DNA of 64,000 nt. It comes from Nocardioides sp. YIM 152315 (GTDB lineage: Bacteria > Actinomycetota > Actinomycetes > Propionibacteriales > Nocardioidaceae). The position numbers and the translations under genes are program-made. The notes below the pieces were generated by a model. The model was not told the DNA's origin. It ran no database searches and saw only the letters and a list, made by a program, of their open reading frames with translations. Shown here one piece after another: positions 12,192-20,352 of this stretch; the stretch's first letter is position 1, and each line of letters opens with the position of its first letter. The stretch is from NCBI RefSeq assembly GCF_029210375.1, contig NZ_JARGER010000033.1, positions 91,659 through 155,658 of the forward strand. The letters are read 5' to 3'.

Positions 12192-12254
12192 GATAGTCCC
12201 TGACGTTCTCGGGGTTTCCACCGCGCGTGGCCCCCGAGAACGTCAGGGACTATC
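12192..12254. repeat. Long palindrome, copy 1 (GATAGTCCCTGACG family)
   Basis: Perfect 23-bp arms at 12192-12214 and 12232-12254 around a 17-nt loop; outer arm GATAGTCCCTGACG, inner arm TTCTCGGGG. It sits between the convergent MMPL and tsaD genes. The same arms recur at 24861-24925 with a different loop, so this is a dispersed element, probably serving as a two-way terminator here. Confidence 0.85.
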
Positions 12255-12268
12255 GACCATCGGAGTTC

Positions 12269-13315
12269 TCAGACGAGCACCTCGGTCACCGGCTGGGAGG
12301 AGTCGGCGGGGAGGTCGAGGTGCGACGGCGTACGGCCGCGGGCGACCATCTCGGCGCCGAGGGCGGCGACCATCGCGCCGTTGTCGGTGCACAGGCCGGG
12401 GCGTGGCACGCGGACCCGGATGCCGCGGGCGGCGGCCCGCTCCTCGGCCATGGCGCGCAGGCGTGAGTTCGCGGCGACGCCGCCGCCGATGAGGATGTCG
12501 TCGATGCCCTGAGTGACGGCGGCGTCGACGGCCTTGCGGGTGAGCACGTCGCAGACGGCCTCCTGGAACGACGCCGCGACGTCGTTGACCGGCACCGGCT
12601 CTCCCGACCTCTCACGGGCCTCGACCCACCGCGCGACCGCGGTCTTGAGGCCCGAGAACGAGAAGTCGAAGCGGTGCCGCTCGAGGTCGCGCCGGGAGGT
12701 CAGGCCACGCGGGAAGTCGACGTAGACGGTGCTGCCCTCGCGGGCGGCGCGGTCGATGTGCGGCCCGCCGGGGAACGGCAGTCCGAGCAGCCGGGCGACC
12801 TTGTCGAAGGCCTCCCCCGCCGCGTCGTCGATCGTCGCGCCGAGGGGGTCGACACCCGTCGTCACGTCGGTGACCCGCAGCAGCGACGAGTGTCCGCCGC
12901 TGACCAGCATCGCCAGGCAGGGCTCCGGCAGCGGCCCGTGCTCGAGCTGGTCGACGGCGACGTGCGCGGCGAGGTGGTTGACGCCGTAGATCGGCTTGCC
13001 GAGGCCGACGGCGAGCGCCTTCGCGGCGGCGACGCCGACCATCAGCGCGCCGGCGAGCCCCGGGCCACTGGTCACCGCGACCGCGTCGACGTCGTACAGG
13101 CGGATGCCGGCCGTCTCGCACGCCCGCTCGATCGTGGGGACCATCGCCTCCAGGTGGGCGCGGCTCGCGACCTCCGGCACCACGCCGCCGAAGCGCGCGT
13201 GCTCCTCGACGCTGCTCGCGACGGCATCGGCGAGCAGGGTGTGCCCGCGCACGATGCCGACGCCGGTCTCGTCGCAGGAGGTCTCGATCCCGAGGATCAG
13301 CGGCTCGTCGCTCAC
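12269..13315 (-). CDS. tsaD: tRNA N6-adenosine threonylcarbamoyltransferase TsaD
   Basis: 348 aa ASKHA-fold enzyme that, with TsaB, transfers threonylcarbamoyl to A37 of ANN-decoding tRNAs. Seen: [16 protein letters not shown] at the N-terminus, the metal-binding NHLAAH near residue 107-112, [10 protein letters not shown], and the C-terminal [13 protein letters not shown] chose the GTG at 13315, which gives the family N-terminus; CACAAT lies 6 nt upstream, suggesting a leaderless start. It is separated from its usual partners rimI and tsaB by a phosphatase gene on the other strand. Confidence 0.96.
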   Translation of the reverse strand: MSDEPLILGIETSCDETGVGIVRGHTLLADAVASSVEEHARFGGVVPEVASRAHLEAMVPTIERACETAGIRLYDVDAVAVTSGPGLAGALMVGVAAAKALAVGLGKPIYGVNHLAAHVAVDQLEHGPLPEPCLAMLVSGGHSSLLRVTDVTTGVDPLGATIDDAAGEAFDKVARLLGLPFPGGPHIDRAAREGSTVYVDFPRGLTSRRDLERHRFDFSFSGLKTAVARWVEARERSGEPVPVNDVAASFQEAVCDVLTRKAVDAAVTQGIDDILIGGGVAANSRLRAMAEERAAARGIRVRVPRPGLCTDNGAMVAALGAEMVARGRTPSHLDLPADSSQPVTEVLV

Positions 13316-13449
13316 CCGTTCATTGTGCCGCCCGGGCGTACGCCGCGGCTCCTGCCCCCGGCGAGTCGACGCTCCCGTGACCGGGTCTTCCCGTCGTCGG
13401 TGGCCCGACGTACGTTGTGGTGGTCCTACCACTCGTCCGCAGGAGAGAC

Positions 13450-15084
13450 ATGCGCATCTCGGGTCGCACCGCCGTCAGCTCGATCGTCGCCGCCACCGCC
13501 ACCGCGCTGGTCGTCACGGCCGCCCCGCCCGGGGCGTCGGCCGCACCCGACCGGCCACGGCTCTCCCCCCACGTCCAGTTCCGGATGCAGCCCGACGGGT
13601 CGAGCGGCGCCAAGGTCAGCGGCGCGGGCATCCCCAACATCGACTCGGTCAAGGCCACCATCCGCGCCTACTACCGGGCCAAGGACGGCATCGCCCACAA
13701 GACCTCCTCGCCCTACACGCGCGAGATGGCCGAGATCACCACCGAGGCCCTCGACGCGCTGCCGCAGGTCGACCCGGCCGCCAAGAGAGCCGTCGTCCTC
13801 GACGCCGACGACACCACGCTGTGGACCTACGACATGGAGGACGGGGCGATGAAGTTCAACTTCGACCCGGCGCTCCAGGACGAGTGGGTGCAGGACCAGC
13901 GGTTCCCCGCGACCCCGGGGATGGTGGCGTTCGTCAGCGGCGTCCAGGCCAAGGGGTACGCCGTGTTCGGCGTGACCGGCCGCAACGCCAACCAGGAGGC
14001 GGCGACCCTCGCCAACCTGGCCAAGGTCGACTACACGGGCTTCAACGCCGACAACTTCTTCACCAAGTGGGTCGGCGACGCCACCAAGCCGGCGTACGTC
14101 GACTGCGGCGCCGACGGCGACGCGTCGAGCTGCTCGACCGTCGAGTACAAGGCGTTCACCCGCAGGCACATCGAGCAGGACCTCGGCTATGACATCGCGC
14201 TCAACGTCGGCGACCAGTGGTCCGACCTGCAGGGCGGCTTCGCCGACGCGACGCTCAAGCTGCCCAACCCGACCTACTACCTGCCCAGCCCCGACATCGC
14301 GGGCGCGCCGGCCACCGACGCCGACCTGACGCCGCGCACGCGGTTCACGATGAAGGCCAACGGCAGGAGCGGCCGCACCCAGGGCGGCGAACGGATCCCC
14401 AACATCGACTCGGTGAAGGCGACCATCCGCACCTATTACGACGCCACCGACGGCATCGCCGACAAGAAGAGCTCGCCGTACATCCAGCAGCTCGACCGGC
14501 TCACGACGAAGTGGGCGCGCCAGGTGCGGTCCTCGTGCACGAGGTACACCCACCCCCGGCACGGCAAGCGGGCCCGGGCCGGCGTGGTCTTCGACGCCGA
14601 CGACACCACGCTGTGGACCTACGACATGGAGGACGCCGCGATGAAGTTCAACTTCGACCCGGCGCTCCAGGATGAGTGGGTGCAGCACAAGCGCTTCCCG
14701 GCCACGCCGAAGATGAAGCGGGTGGTGCGCGCCGCCGAGCGCGGCGGCTGCAAGGTCATCGGCATCACCGGCCGCAACGCCGCCCAGGAGCGGGCGACCG
14801 TCAGGAACCTCAACAAGCTGTACGGCGCCGGCACGTTCCACCGGAAGCTCTACTTCACCAAGTGGACCGGCAAGGGCGACAGCACCAAGCCGTCGTACAT
14901 CGACTGCTCGGGCGAGGAATGCACGACGATCGAGTACAAGTCGCAGACGCGCAGGCACGTCCAGCGCGACCTCGGGATCAAGATCCTCGCGAACTTCGGC
15001 GACCAGTTCAGCGACCTCAAGGGCGGCAAGTCCGCGCGCACCTACAAGCTGCCGAACCCCACCTACTACCTGCCCGGGAACTGA
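13450..15084 (+). CDS. Secreted HAD-type acid phosphatase with two tandem domains
   Basis: 544 aa with a cleavable signal peptide ([19 protein letters not shown], cut after GASAA). Two homologous halves, about residues 35-285 and 295-544, each hold the HAD nucleophile motif [14 protein letters not shown], the second motif GxTGRNAxQE, and a GDQxSDLxGG acidic motif. Long stretches are nearly identical between halves (for example [14 protein letters not shown]), showing an internal gene duplication. Both halves keep their catalytic aspartates. It should act outside the cell on phosphomonoesters; the substrate is unknown. Good RBS (AGGAGAG, ATG 3 nt later). It overlaps the rimI end by 19 bp. Confidence 0.85.
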   Translation: MRISGRTAVSSIVAATATALVVTAAPPGASAAPDRPRLSPHVQFRMQPDGSSGAKVSGAGIPNIDSVKATIRAYYRAKDGIAHKTSSPYTREMAEITTEALDALPQVDPAAKRAVVLDADDTTLWTYDMEDGAMKFNFDPALQDEWVQDQRFPATPGMVAFVSGVQAKGYAVFGVTGRNANQEAATLANLAKVDYTGFNADNFFTKWVGDATKPAYVDCGADGDASSCSTVEYKAFTRRHIEQDLGYDIALNVGDQWSDLQGGFADATLKLPNPTYYLPSPDIAGAPATDADLTPRTRFTMKANGRSGRTQGGERIPNIDSVKATIRTYYDATDGIADKKSSPYIQQLDRLTTKWARQVRSSCTRYTHPRHGKRARAGVVFDADDTTLWTYDMEDAAMKFNFDPALQDEWVQHKRFPATPKMKRVVRAAERGGCKVIGITGRNAAQERATVRNLNKLYGAGTFHRKLYFTKWTGKGDSTKPSYIDCSGEECTTIEYKSQTRRHVQRDLGIKILANFGDQFSDLKGGKSARTYKLPNPTYYLPGN

Positions 15085-15557
15085 CCGCTCGCGCCGCAGC
15101 CACCGCCGAGGCTGCGGCGCAGCACGATCGCGGTGGCGCCGTCGCGGTAGTAGCGGCGGCGCCGGTCGACCTCGACGAAGTCGCGGGCGGCGTAGAAGGC
15201 CAGCGCGCTCGCGTTGTCCTCGCGCACCTCGAGCAGCAGCCGGTCGGCGCCGCCGGCGCGGGCCGTGGCGACCACGCCGTCCAGGAGCGTGGAGGCGAGC
15301 CCGTGGCGGCGGTGCGCCGCGTCGACCGCGATCCGCTGGAGCTCGGCGATGTCGCCGGCGACGCTGGCGACGGCGTGGCCGACGACCGTCGGCCCGCGGT
15401 CGGTGTCGACCTCGGCGACCAGGTAGGTGATGGTCGGCAGCGCCCCGGTCACGCCCTCCGCGACCAGCGCCGGCGACCACGCGTCCGCACCGAGGTTGTC
15501 GCGCTCCAGTGCCGCGACGGCGGGGACGTCGTCGTCGCGGGCGGGCCGGACGGTCAC
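15066..15557 (-). CDS. rimI: Ribosomal-protein-alanine N-acetyltransferase RimI-like
   Basis: 163 aa GNAT acetyltransferase. It begins VTVRPARDDDVPAVAALE. The acetyl-CoA loop region is IAVDAAHRRHGLASTLLDG, and the C-terminal motif B is LEVREDNASALAFYAARDF. The GTG start overlaps the tsaB stop (GTGA), so it is coupled to tsaB, the classic actinomycete order tsaB-rimI-tsaD. It acetylates an N-terminal alanine, classically of ribosomal protein S18; broader targets are possible. The final 19 nt overlap the convergent phosphatase gene. Confidence 0.9.
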   Translation of the reverse strand: MTVRPARDDDVPAVAALERDNLGADAWSPALVAEGVTGALPTITYLVAEVDTDRGPTVVGHAVASVAGDIAELQRIAVDAAHRRHGLASTLLDGVVATARAGGADRLLLEVREDNASALAFYAARDFVEVDRRRRYYRDGATAIVLRRSLGGGCGASGQFPGR

Positions 15558-16210
15558 GAGACCGGCTGCGGCGGGTGCGCCGAGTCGGCGTCCGGGCGGC
15601 GCAGGTAGAGCGGCTCGGGGTCGAGCAGCTCGGCGCGCTCCCCCGCGATGGTGCGCGCGAGCCAGCCGGCGCTCGGGGCCTCGGGGCCGACGCGGAGCGG
15701 GAAGGCCTCGGGGTAGAGCAGCGCTCCCTGGCCGACCACCGGACCGTGCGTCGCCAGCGCGGCCGGCTTGCCGACGACGGGCCCGTCGAGGCGGACCCCG
15801 TCGGCGTCGTACCGGGCCAGGTAGACCTCCTTGCGCCGCGCGTCCGTCGCGACCGCGAAGGGCTCGGCGACCTCGCCGGTGTCGACGGCCTGCACCGCGA
15901 GGACGTCGAGCGAGCACACGCCGTAGACCGGGATGTCGAGCACGTGGCCGAGCGTGCGCGCGGTGACCAGCCCCACCCGGAGCCCGGTGAAGGGGCCGGG
16001 GCCGACGCCCACGCCGACCGCGGTGAGGTCCTGCCGGACGAGGCCCGCGTCGGACATCGCCCGGTCGATGAGGGGGGCGAGCTGCTCGGCGTGCTTCATC
16101 GGCCGGTCCGCGACGAGCTCGACGACCGGCCGGTGCAGCGCGTCGCCTGACTCCCCGTCGTGGAGCGCGACGGAGACGAGCGGGGTCGCGGTGTCGAAGG
16201 CGAGGAGCAC
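15554..16210 (-). CDS. tsaB: tRNA threonylcarbamoyladenosine biosynthesis protein TsaB
   Basis: 218 aa ASKHA-fold partner of TsaD. Family features are LLAFDTATPLVSVALHDG at the N-terminus, KHAEQLAPLIDRAM, and the conserved VGVGPGPFTGLRVGLVTART. It scaffolds TsaD for t6A synthesis. GTG start with TAACCT 6 nt upstream. tsaE, often just upstream in other actinomycetes, is not seen next to it; no recognisable gene lies in the 250 bp upstream. Confidence 0.95.
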   Translation of the reverse strand: MLLAFDTATPLVSVALHDGESGDALHRPVVELVADRPMKHAEQLAPLIDRAMSDAGLVRQDLTAVGVGVGPGPFTGLRVGLVTARTLGHVLDIPVYGVCSLDVLAVQAVDTGEVAEPFAVATDARRKEVYLARYDADGVRLDGPVVGKPAALATHGPVVGQGALLYPEAFPLRVGPEAPSAGWLARTIAGERAELLDPEPLYLRRPDADSAHPPQPVS

Positions 16211-16459
16211 GGGTCGAGGTTAACCGGGTCGCACCCGTTGCCGAACGGTGGACGTCCTGTGGATCCGGTGTGGCCGGGATGTGCATCGGCCGACCCTAAT
16301 GTTGGGGACAACGATCGGCCGGACGACGCCGCGTCTCACATGGGGAGGCGCGGGGGTGCTGGGGGGCGCCCCGTCCGTCTCGGTCTCCGGGAGCCCGTCC
16401 CGCGCGCTCGATCTGAGAAGGCGGGGCGGGTTCCTTGCACCACGGGCACCGGTCCGGCG
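16211..16459. other. Intergenic region upstream of tsaB
   Basis: 249 bp with the leaderless -10 box of tsaB (TAACCT, 16217-16222, minus strand). I find no credible gene in it. It also receives the downstream end of the DUF664 gene. Confidence 0.5.
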
Positions 16460-17011
16460 TCAGCCCCGGTCGCCGAGCTCGACCACGATGTCGAGGTGAC
16501 CGGCGTGCCGGGCGTACTCGGCCAGCACGTGGAAGCAGATCCACTCCAGCGTCGGCGGCTCGTCGGCGAACCGGCCGCCGGGCGACGCGGTCGCGTCGAG
16601 CGGGAAGTCCCGCAGCACGCCCCGGGTGCGCTCGCCGACCTGCGCGAGCCGCTCGGCCAGCTGCTCGGCGGTCACGTCGTCGGCCACCACCCAACGCCCG
16701 CCGGCGGAGTCCTCCCACGGCTCGTCGACGGTCCAGTCGCCCCAGGGCTCGTCGACCGCCTCTCCCAGGAAGCCCCACACGAACCACCGCTGCTCCATGT
16801 GGAGGACGTGGCTCAGCAGCTCGATCGGCGTCCACCCGGACGGCACCAGCGCGGTCCGCCGCCGCTCCGCCGGCAGTGCGACGACGGTCGCCGCGAGGTC
16901 GGCCCGGACCCAGTCGAGGTACGCCGCCCAGCGCGCCGCCCCGGCTGGTCCCTCCTTGCCGGGCTCGCCGGCGTCGCGGGCCACCCGGTTGTCCTGAGGC
17001 GGTGCCGCCAT
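16460..17011 (-). CDS. DinB/DUF664 family protein
   Basis: 183 aa, four-helix DinB-type fold. Recognisable parts are SGWTPIELLSHVLHMEQRWF with the first metal histidine, and HVLAEYARHAGHLDIVVEL at the C-terminus with further histidines. DinB/DUF664 proteins are often metal-dependent thiol transferases using mycothiol or bacillithiol; the substrate is unknown here. ATG 17011 overlaps the stop of the upstream STAS gene by one base (TGATG), so the two are coupled. Confidence 0.75.
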   Translation of the reverse strand: MAAPPQDNRVARDAGEPGKEGPAGAARWAAYLDWVRADLAATVVALPAERRRTALVPSGWTPIELLSHVLHMEQRWFVWGFLGEAVDEPWGDWTVDEPWEDSAGGRWVVADDVTAEQLAERLAQVGERTRGVLRDFPLDATASPGGRFADEPPTLEWICFHVLAEYARHAGHLDIVVELGDRG

Positions 17012-17373
17012 CACGCCCGGCCGGTGGCGGCGGGCACGGACTCGTGGATCTCGAACACCTTGTCCAGGCACACCATCTCGAGCAGTCGCAGCGCGGGTCC
17101 CTGGCCACACACCAGGCTGATCCCGGCGTCGCGCGACGTCAGCCACCGCCGGGCCGCGACCAGCGTGCCGAGGCCGGTCGAGTCGATGAAGGTCACGCCG
17201 GCGAGGTCGACCACGACGTGCGGCTCGGAGCAGAGCACGGGGTCGAAGAGCACCTGCCGCAGCCGGGCACCGGTGAAGACGTCGAGGTCACCGCTGATCT
17301 CGACGACGGTGTGGCCCGGGACGTGGGTGATGCCGACCTCGAAGGGCGGCTCCACGGTCTGGGTGTCGGTCAC
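17011..17373 (-). CDS. STAS-domain anti-anti-sigma factor
   Basis: 120 aa single-domain STAS protein of the SpoIIAA/RsbV type: VVEISGDLDVFTGARLRQVL, then VVVDLAGVTFIDSTGLGTLV with the phosphorylatable serine in DSTGLG. Such proteins bind anti-sigma kinases and free an alternative sigma factor. No kinase or sigma gene is adjacent, so the partner is elsewhere. GTG 17373 is preceded by TACTGT at 17380-17385 (6-nt gap), a leaderless arrangement. Confidence 0.85.
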   Translation of the reverse strand: MTDTQTVEPPFEVGITHVPGHTVVEISGDLDVFTGARLRQVLFDPVLCSEPHVVVDLAGVTFIDSTGLGTLVAARRWLTSRDAGISLVCGQGPALRLLEMVCLDKVFEIHESVPAATGRA

Positions 17374-17408
17374 GACCGGACAGTACCCGTCCGCTTGCGG
17401 CGCCAACC

Positions 17409-18488
17409 TCACCCGATCCGGTTGCCCTGCTCGTCCCAGTGCTCGGCGACCTTCTTGCTCGGCTGCACCCGTGGCGGCTCGCCGGGCATCTTCGGGTAGT
17501 CGGGCGGGAAGTTCATCTCGCCGCCCGGCAGCTCCTCCCACAGCCGCAGCAGCGGGTCGAGGGAGTGGGCCGCGTCGTCGATCGTCGCCCACGGGTCGCC
17601 GTCGGCCACCCGGTCGGGCACGGTGAAGAGGTTGAAGTCGCCCGGGTCGGTGACACCGGCCAGCTCCTCCCAGGTCATCGGCGTCGAGACCGGGGCCCCG
17701 GGCAGGGGGCGCAGGGAGTACGCCGACGCGATGGTGCGGTCGCGGTTGTTCTGGTTGAAGTCGACGAAGATGCGCTCGCCGCGCTCCTCCTTCCACCAGT
17801 CCATCGTCACGCCCTCGTCGCGCCGGGCCAGCTCGCGGCCGAAGCCGATCGCGGCGTGCCGCACTTCGGTGAACTCCCACCGCGGCTCGATGCGCACGTA
17901 GATGTGCACGCCCCGGTTGCCCGAGGTCTTCGGGTAGCCGCGCAGGCCGAGCTCCTCGAGCAGCTCGCGGGCGACTCCGGCGACGCGGACGGCGTCGGCG
18001 AACGTCGTACCGGGCTGCGGGTCGAGGTCGATCCGCAGCTCGTCGGGATGGTCGGTGTCCGTGCGACGGACCGGCCACGGGTGGAAGACCAGCGTGCCCA
18101 TGTGGGCGCACCAGACCGGCACCGCGATCTCGGTCGGGCAGATCTCGTCGGCGGTGCGGCCGGAGGGGAAGGTGACCTGCACGGTCTCGACGTACTCGGG
18201 AGCGCCCTTGGGCACCCGCTTCTGGTAGAACGCGTCGGCGTCCTTGTCGGCCGGGCCGGTCGCGAGCCTCATGCCGGGACGGACGCCGGAGGTCCAGCGC
18301 TCGAGCGCCGTCGGCCGGTCGCGCAGGGCCCGCATCAGGCCGTCGTCGACGCTCGCGAAGTACTCCGCGACCATCAACTTGGTGACCTCGGGCGTCCTGT
18401 CGGTCGCCTCGTAGATCACCCGGTCCGGGCTGGACACGCGCACGGCTCGGCCGCCCGCCTCGACCTCGGCTGCCGGAGTCTTGGCCAT
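17409..18488 (-). CDS. LigD-type polymerase domain protein (archaeo-eukaryotic primase fold)
   Basis: 359 aa, the stand-alone polymerase/primase domain of LigD-family proteins. Key motifs are LRIDLDPQPG with the catalytic Asp pair, KTSGNRGVHIYV, and IFVDFNQNNRDRT. It ends soon after the domain, so ligase and nuclease domains are absent. Relatives fill and ligate ends in Ku-dependent end joining or serve as gap-filling polymerases; no ku or ligase gene is nearby. ATG 18488 lies 7 nt after TAGGTT, on a promoter shared back to back with msrB. Confidence 0.88.
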   Translation of the reverse strand: MAKTPAAEVEAGGRAVRVSSPDRVIYEATDRTPEVTKLMVAEYFASVDDGLMRALRDRPTALERWTSGVRPGMRLATGPADKDADAFYQKRVPKGAPEYVETVQVTFPSGRTADEICPTEIAVPVWCAHMGTLVFHPWPVRRTDTDHPDELRIDLDPQPGTTFADAVRVAGVARELLEELGLRGYPKTSGNRGVHIYVRIEPRWEFTEVRHAAIGFGRELARRDEGVTMDWWKEERGERIFVDFNQNNRDRTIASAYSLRPLPGAPVSTPMTWEELAGVTDPGDFNLFTVPDRVADGDPWATIDDAAHSLDPLLRLWEELPGGEMNFPPDYPKMPGEPPRVQPSKKVAEHWDEQGNRIG

Positions 18489-18495
18489 GGTGCCC

Positions 18496-18505
18496 AACCT
18501 ACAAT
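18496..18505. promoter_or_regulatory. Back-to-back leaderless promoters of ligD-like gene and msrB
   Basis: AACCTACAAT holds two divergent -10 boxes: TACAAT for msrB (6 nt to its ATG) and, on the other strand, TAGGTT for the ligD-like gene (7 nt to its ATG). The boxes share the central TA. The whole gap between start codons is only 23 nt, leaving no room for leaders or RBS. Confidence 0.65.
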
Positions 18506-18511
18506 TGCCCC

Positions 18512-18913
18512 ATGGCCTACAACGTGGAGAAGTCCGACGCGGAGTGGCGCGAGGAGCTCGCGCCGGACGAGTACGCCGTGCTGCGTCAGGCTGGCACGGA
18601 GCGCGCGTTCACCGGCAAGTACACCGACACCGAGACGACCGGCGTCTACCGCTGCAAGGCGTGTGAGGCCAAGCTCTTCGAGTCGGACACGAAGTTCCAC
18701 TCCGGATGCGGCTGGCCGTCGTTCTACCAGCCGATCACCGACACGATCGAGTACCTCGAGGACGACTCCCACGGCATGAAGCGGGTCGAGGTCCGCTGCG
18801 CCAACTGCGGCTCCCACCTCGGGCACGTCTTCCCCGACGGCTACGGCACCCCCACCGGCGACCGCTACTGCATCAACTCGATCAGCCTCACGCTCGAAGC
18901 CGCCGACTCCTGA
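18512..18913 (+). CDS. msrB: Peptide-methionine (R)-S-oxide reductase
   Basis: 133 aa, repairs R-methionine sulfoxide in proteins using thioredoxin. The structural zinc cysteines are in YRCKACEAKL and VRCANCGSHLGHVF; HSGCGWPSFYQP and the catalytic cysteine in GDRYCINSISL are intact. Leaderless ATG after TACAAT. In mycobacteria msrB also lies near hemQ/hemY/hemE; here hemQ is next to it in convergent orientation. Confidence 0.96.
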   Translation: MAYNVEKSDAEWREELAPDEYAVLRQAGTERAFTGKYTDTETTGVYRCKACEAKLFESDTKFHSGCGWPSFYQPITDTIEYLEDDSHGMKRVEVRCANCGSHLGHVFPDGYGTPTGDRYCINSISLTLEAADS

Positions 18914-18937
18914 GCGCCGGCGGCCGACGGCCGACGG

Positions 18938-19666
18938 TCAGGGCAGCTGGTCGAGCAGCTCGCCGACCTCGATGCGGCGACCCGTGTAGAACGGCACCTC
19001 CTCGCGCACGTGGCGCCGCGTCTCGGAGCCGCGCAGGTGGCGCATCAGGTCGACGATGCGGGAGAGGTCGTCGGCCTCGAACGCCAGGATCCACTCGTAG
19101 TCGCCCAGCGCGAACGCCGGCACGGTGTTGGCGCGCACGTCGGGGTAGCCGCGCGCCATCTGGCCGTGCTCGGCGAGGAGGCGGCGCCGCTCGGCGTCCT
19201 CGAGCAGGTACCACTCGTAGGACCGCACGAAGGGGTAGACCGCGACGTAGTCGTGGGTCCGCTCGTCGGCGAGGAACGCCGGCAGGTGGCTGCGGTTGAA
19301 CTCCGCCGGCCGGTGCAGCGCCATCTGCGACCAGACCGGCGCGAGCCGGGCGCCGAAGCGGGTGCGGCGCAGCCGGTGGTAGGCCGACTGCAGCTGGTCG
19401 GCGGAGGCCGCGTGCCACCAGACCATCACGTCGGCGTCGGCGCGCAGGCCGGCGACGTCGTAGACGCCCCGAACGACCACGTCGTCCGCGGCGAGGTCGG
19501 CGACCAGCTCCTCGACCTCGACCGCCTCGCGCTTGCGGTCGGCGTCCTCCCCGAGCCGGTCATCGAGGCGGAACACCGACCACATCGTGTAGCGCAGCGT
19601 CTCGTTGAGCTCGTTGATCCGCGCGGCGTTCGTCTTGATGTCGGCCTGGGGGTCGGTGGCGCTCAT
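18938..19666 (-). CDS. hemQ: Coproheme decarboxylase HemQ
   Basis: 242 aa chlorite-dismutase-fold enzyme that converts coproheme III to heme b with peroxide, the last step of the coproporphyrin-dependent pathway of Gram-positive bacteria. Features: [10 protein letters not shown] near the N-terminus, [30 protein letters not shown] and the C-terminal [24 protein letters not shown] 19666 is 6 nt after GATAAT; GGAGG lies too close to act as a normal RBS. It works with the hemY and hemE genes 5-9 kb away on the same strand. Confidence 0.94.
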   Translation of the reverse strand: MSATDPQADIKTNAARINELNETLRYTMWSVFRLDDRLGEDADRKREAVEVEELVADLAADDVVVRGVYDVAGLRADADVMVWWHAASADQLQSAYHRLRRTRFGARLAPVWSQMALHRPAEFNRSHLPAFLADERTHDYVAVYPFVRSYEWYLLEDAERRRLLAEHGQMARGYPDVRANTVPAFALGDYEWILAFEADDLSRIVDLMRHLRGSETRRHVREEVPFYTGRRIEVGELLDQLP

Positions 19667-19686
19667 GCCTCCATTATCGGATCCGC

Positions 19687-20352
19687 TCAATCCCGTCCGT
19701 AGCCGGCCTCCCGCGCCGTGATGATCGCCTCGGCGCGGCCGGCGGCGTGCAGCTTGGCGTAGATGCCGGAGACGGCGTTGCGGACCGTCTTGTTGGACAC
19801 GTAGAGTTCGCTGGCGATCGCGTCGTTGGAGCGACCCGCGGCGAGCAGCCGGAGCACGTCGCGCTCGCGGTCGGTGAGGTCGGGGAACGGCTCGGGCTCC
19901 TCGGGCGACGCCGGCGCCCCGGAGAGGTACGACGAGACGCGCGCGGCGAGGCTCGCCCCGAAGACCATGCCGCCGCCCGCGGCCGCGCGGATCGCCGTCT
20001 GCACCTCCTCGGCGCCGGAGCCCTTCAGCAGGTAGCCGCTGGCGCCCGCGCGGATCGCGCTCAGGACGGTGTCGTCGTCCTCGTTCATCGTCAGCATCAC
20101 CACCCGCACTCCCGTCTGCCGGCCGGTGATGTGCCGGGTCGCCTCGATGCCGTCGAGCTGCGGCATCTGGATGTCCATCACGACCACGTCGGGGGCGGTC
20201 TCGGCGACGACGTGGATCGCGTCGCGGCCGTCCGCGGCCGTGCCGACGACCTCGATGCCGTCGAGCGCGCCCAGCAGGCTCGACAGACCCTCGCGGACGA
20301 TCTGGTGGTCGTCGACCACCACGACCCGGATGCCGGGCGCGGCGTCAGTCAT
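19687..20352 (-). CDS. NarL/LuxR-type response regulator
   Basis: 221 aa. The receiver domain (residues ~7-120) has the acidic pair [11 protein letters not shown], the phospho-acceptor Asp in [10 protein letters not shown], and the Lys in GYLLKGS. The C-terminal LuxR-type HTH (~150-215) reads [25 protein letters not shown] then [13 protein letters not shown] 20352 overlaps the end of the kinase gene, with AGGAG 5 nt upstream. Forms a two-component system with the kinase upstream. Confidence 0.92.
   Translation of the reverse strand: MTDAAPGIRVVVVDDHQIVREGLSSLLGALDGIEVVGTAADGRDAIHVVAETAPDVVVMDIQMPQLDGIEATRHITGRQTGVRVVMLTMNEDDDTVLSAIRAGASGYLLKGSGAEEVQTAIRAAAGGGMVFGASLAARVSSYLSGAPASPEEPEPFPDLTDRERDVLRLLAAGRSNDAIASELYVSNKTVRNAVSGIYAKLHAAGRAEAIITAREAGYGRD

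Noticed and set aside
16248..16499. Short plus-strand frame in the tsaB upstream gap
   Set aside because: Overlaps the DUF664 gene antisense, no RBS, no family resemblance.
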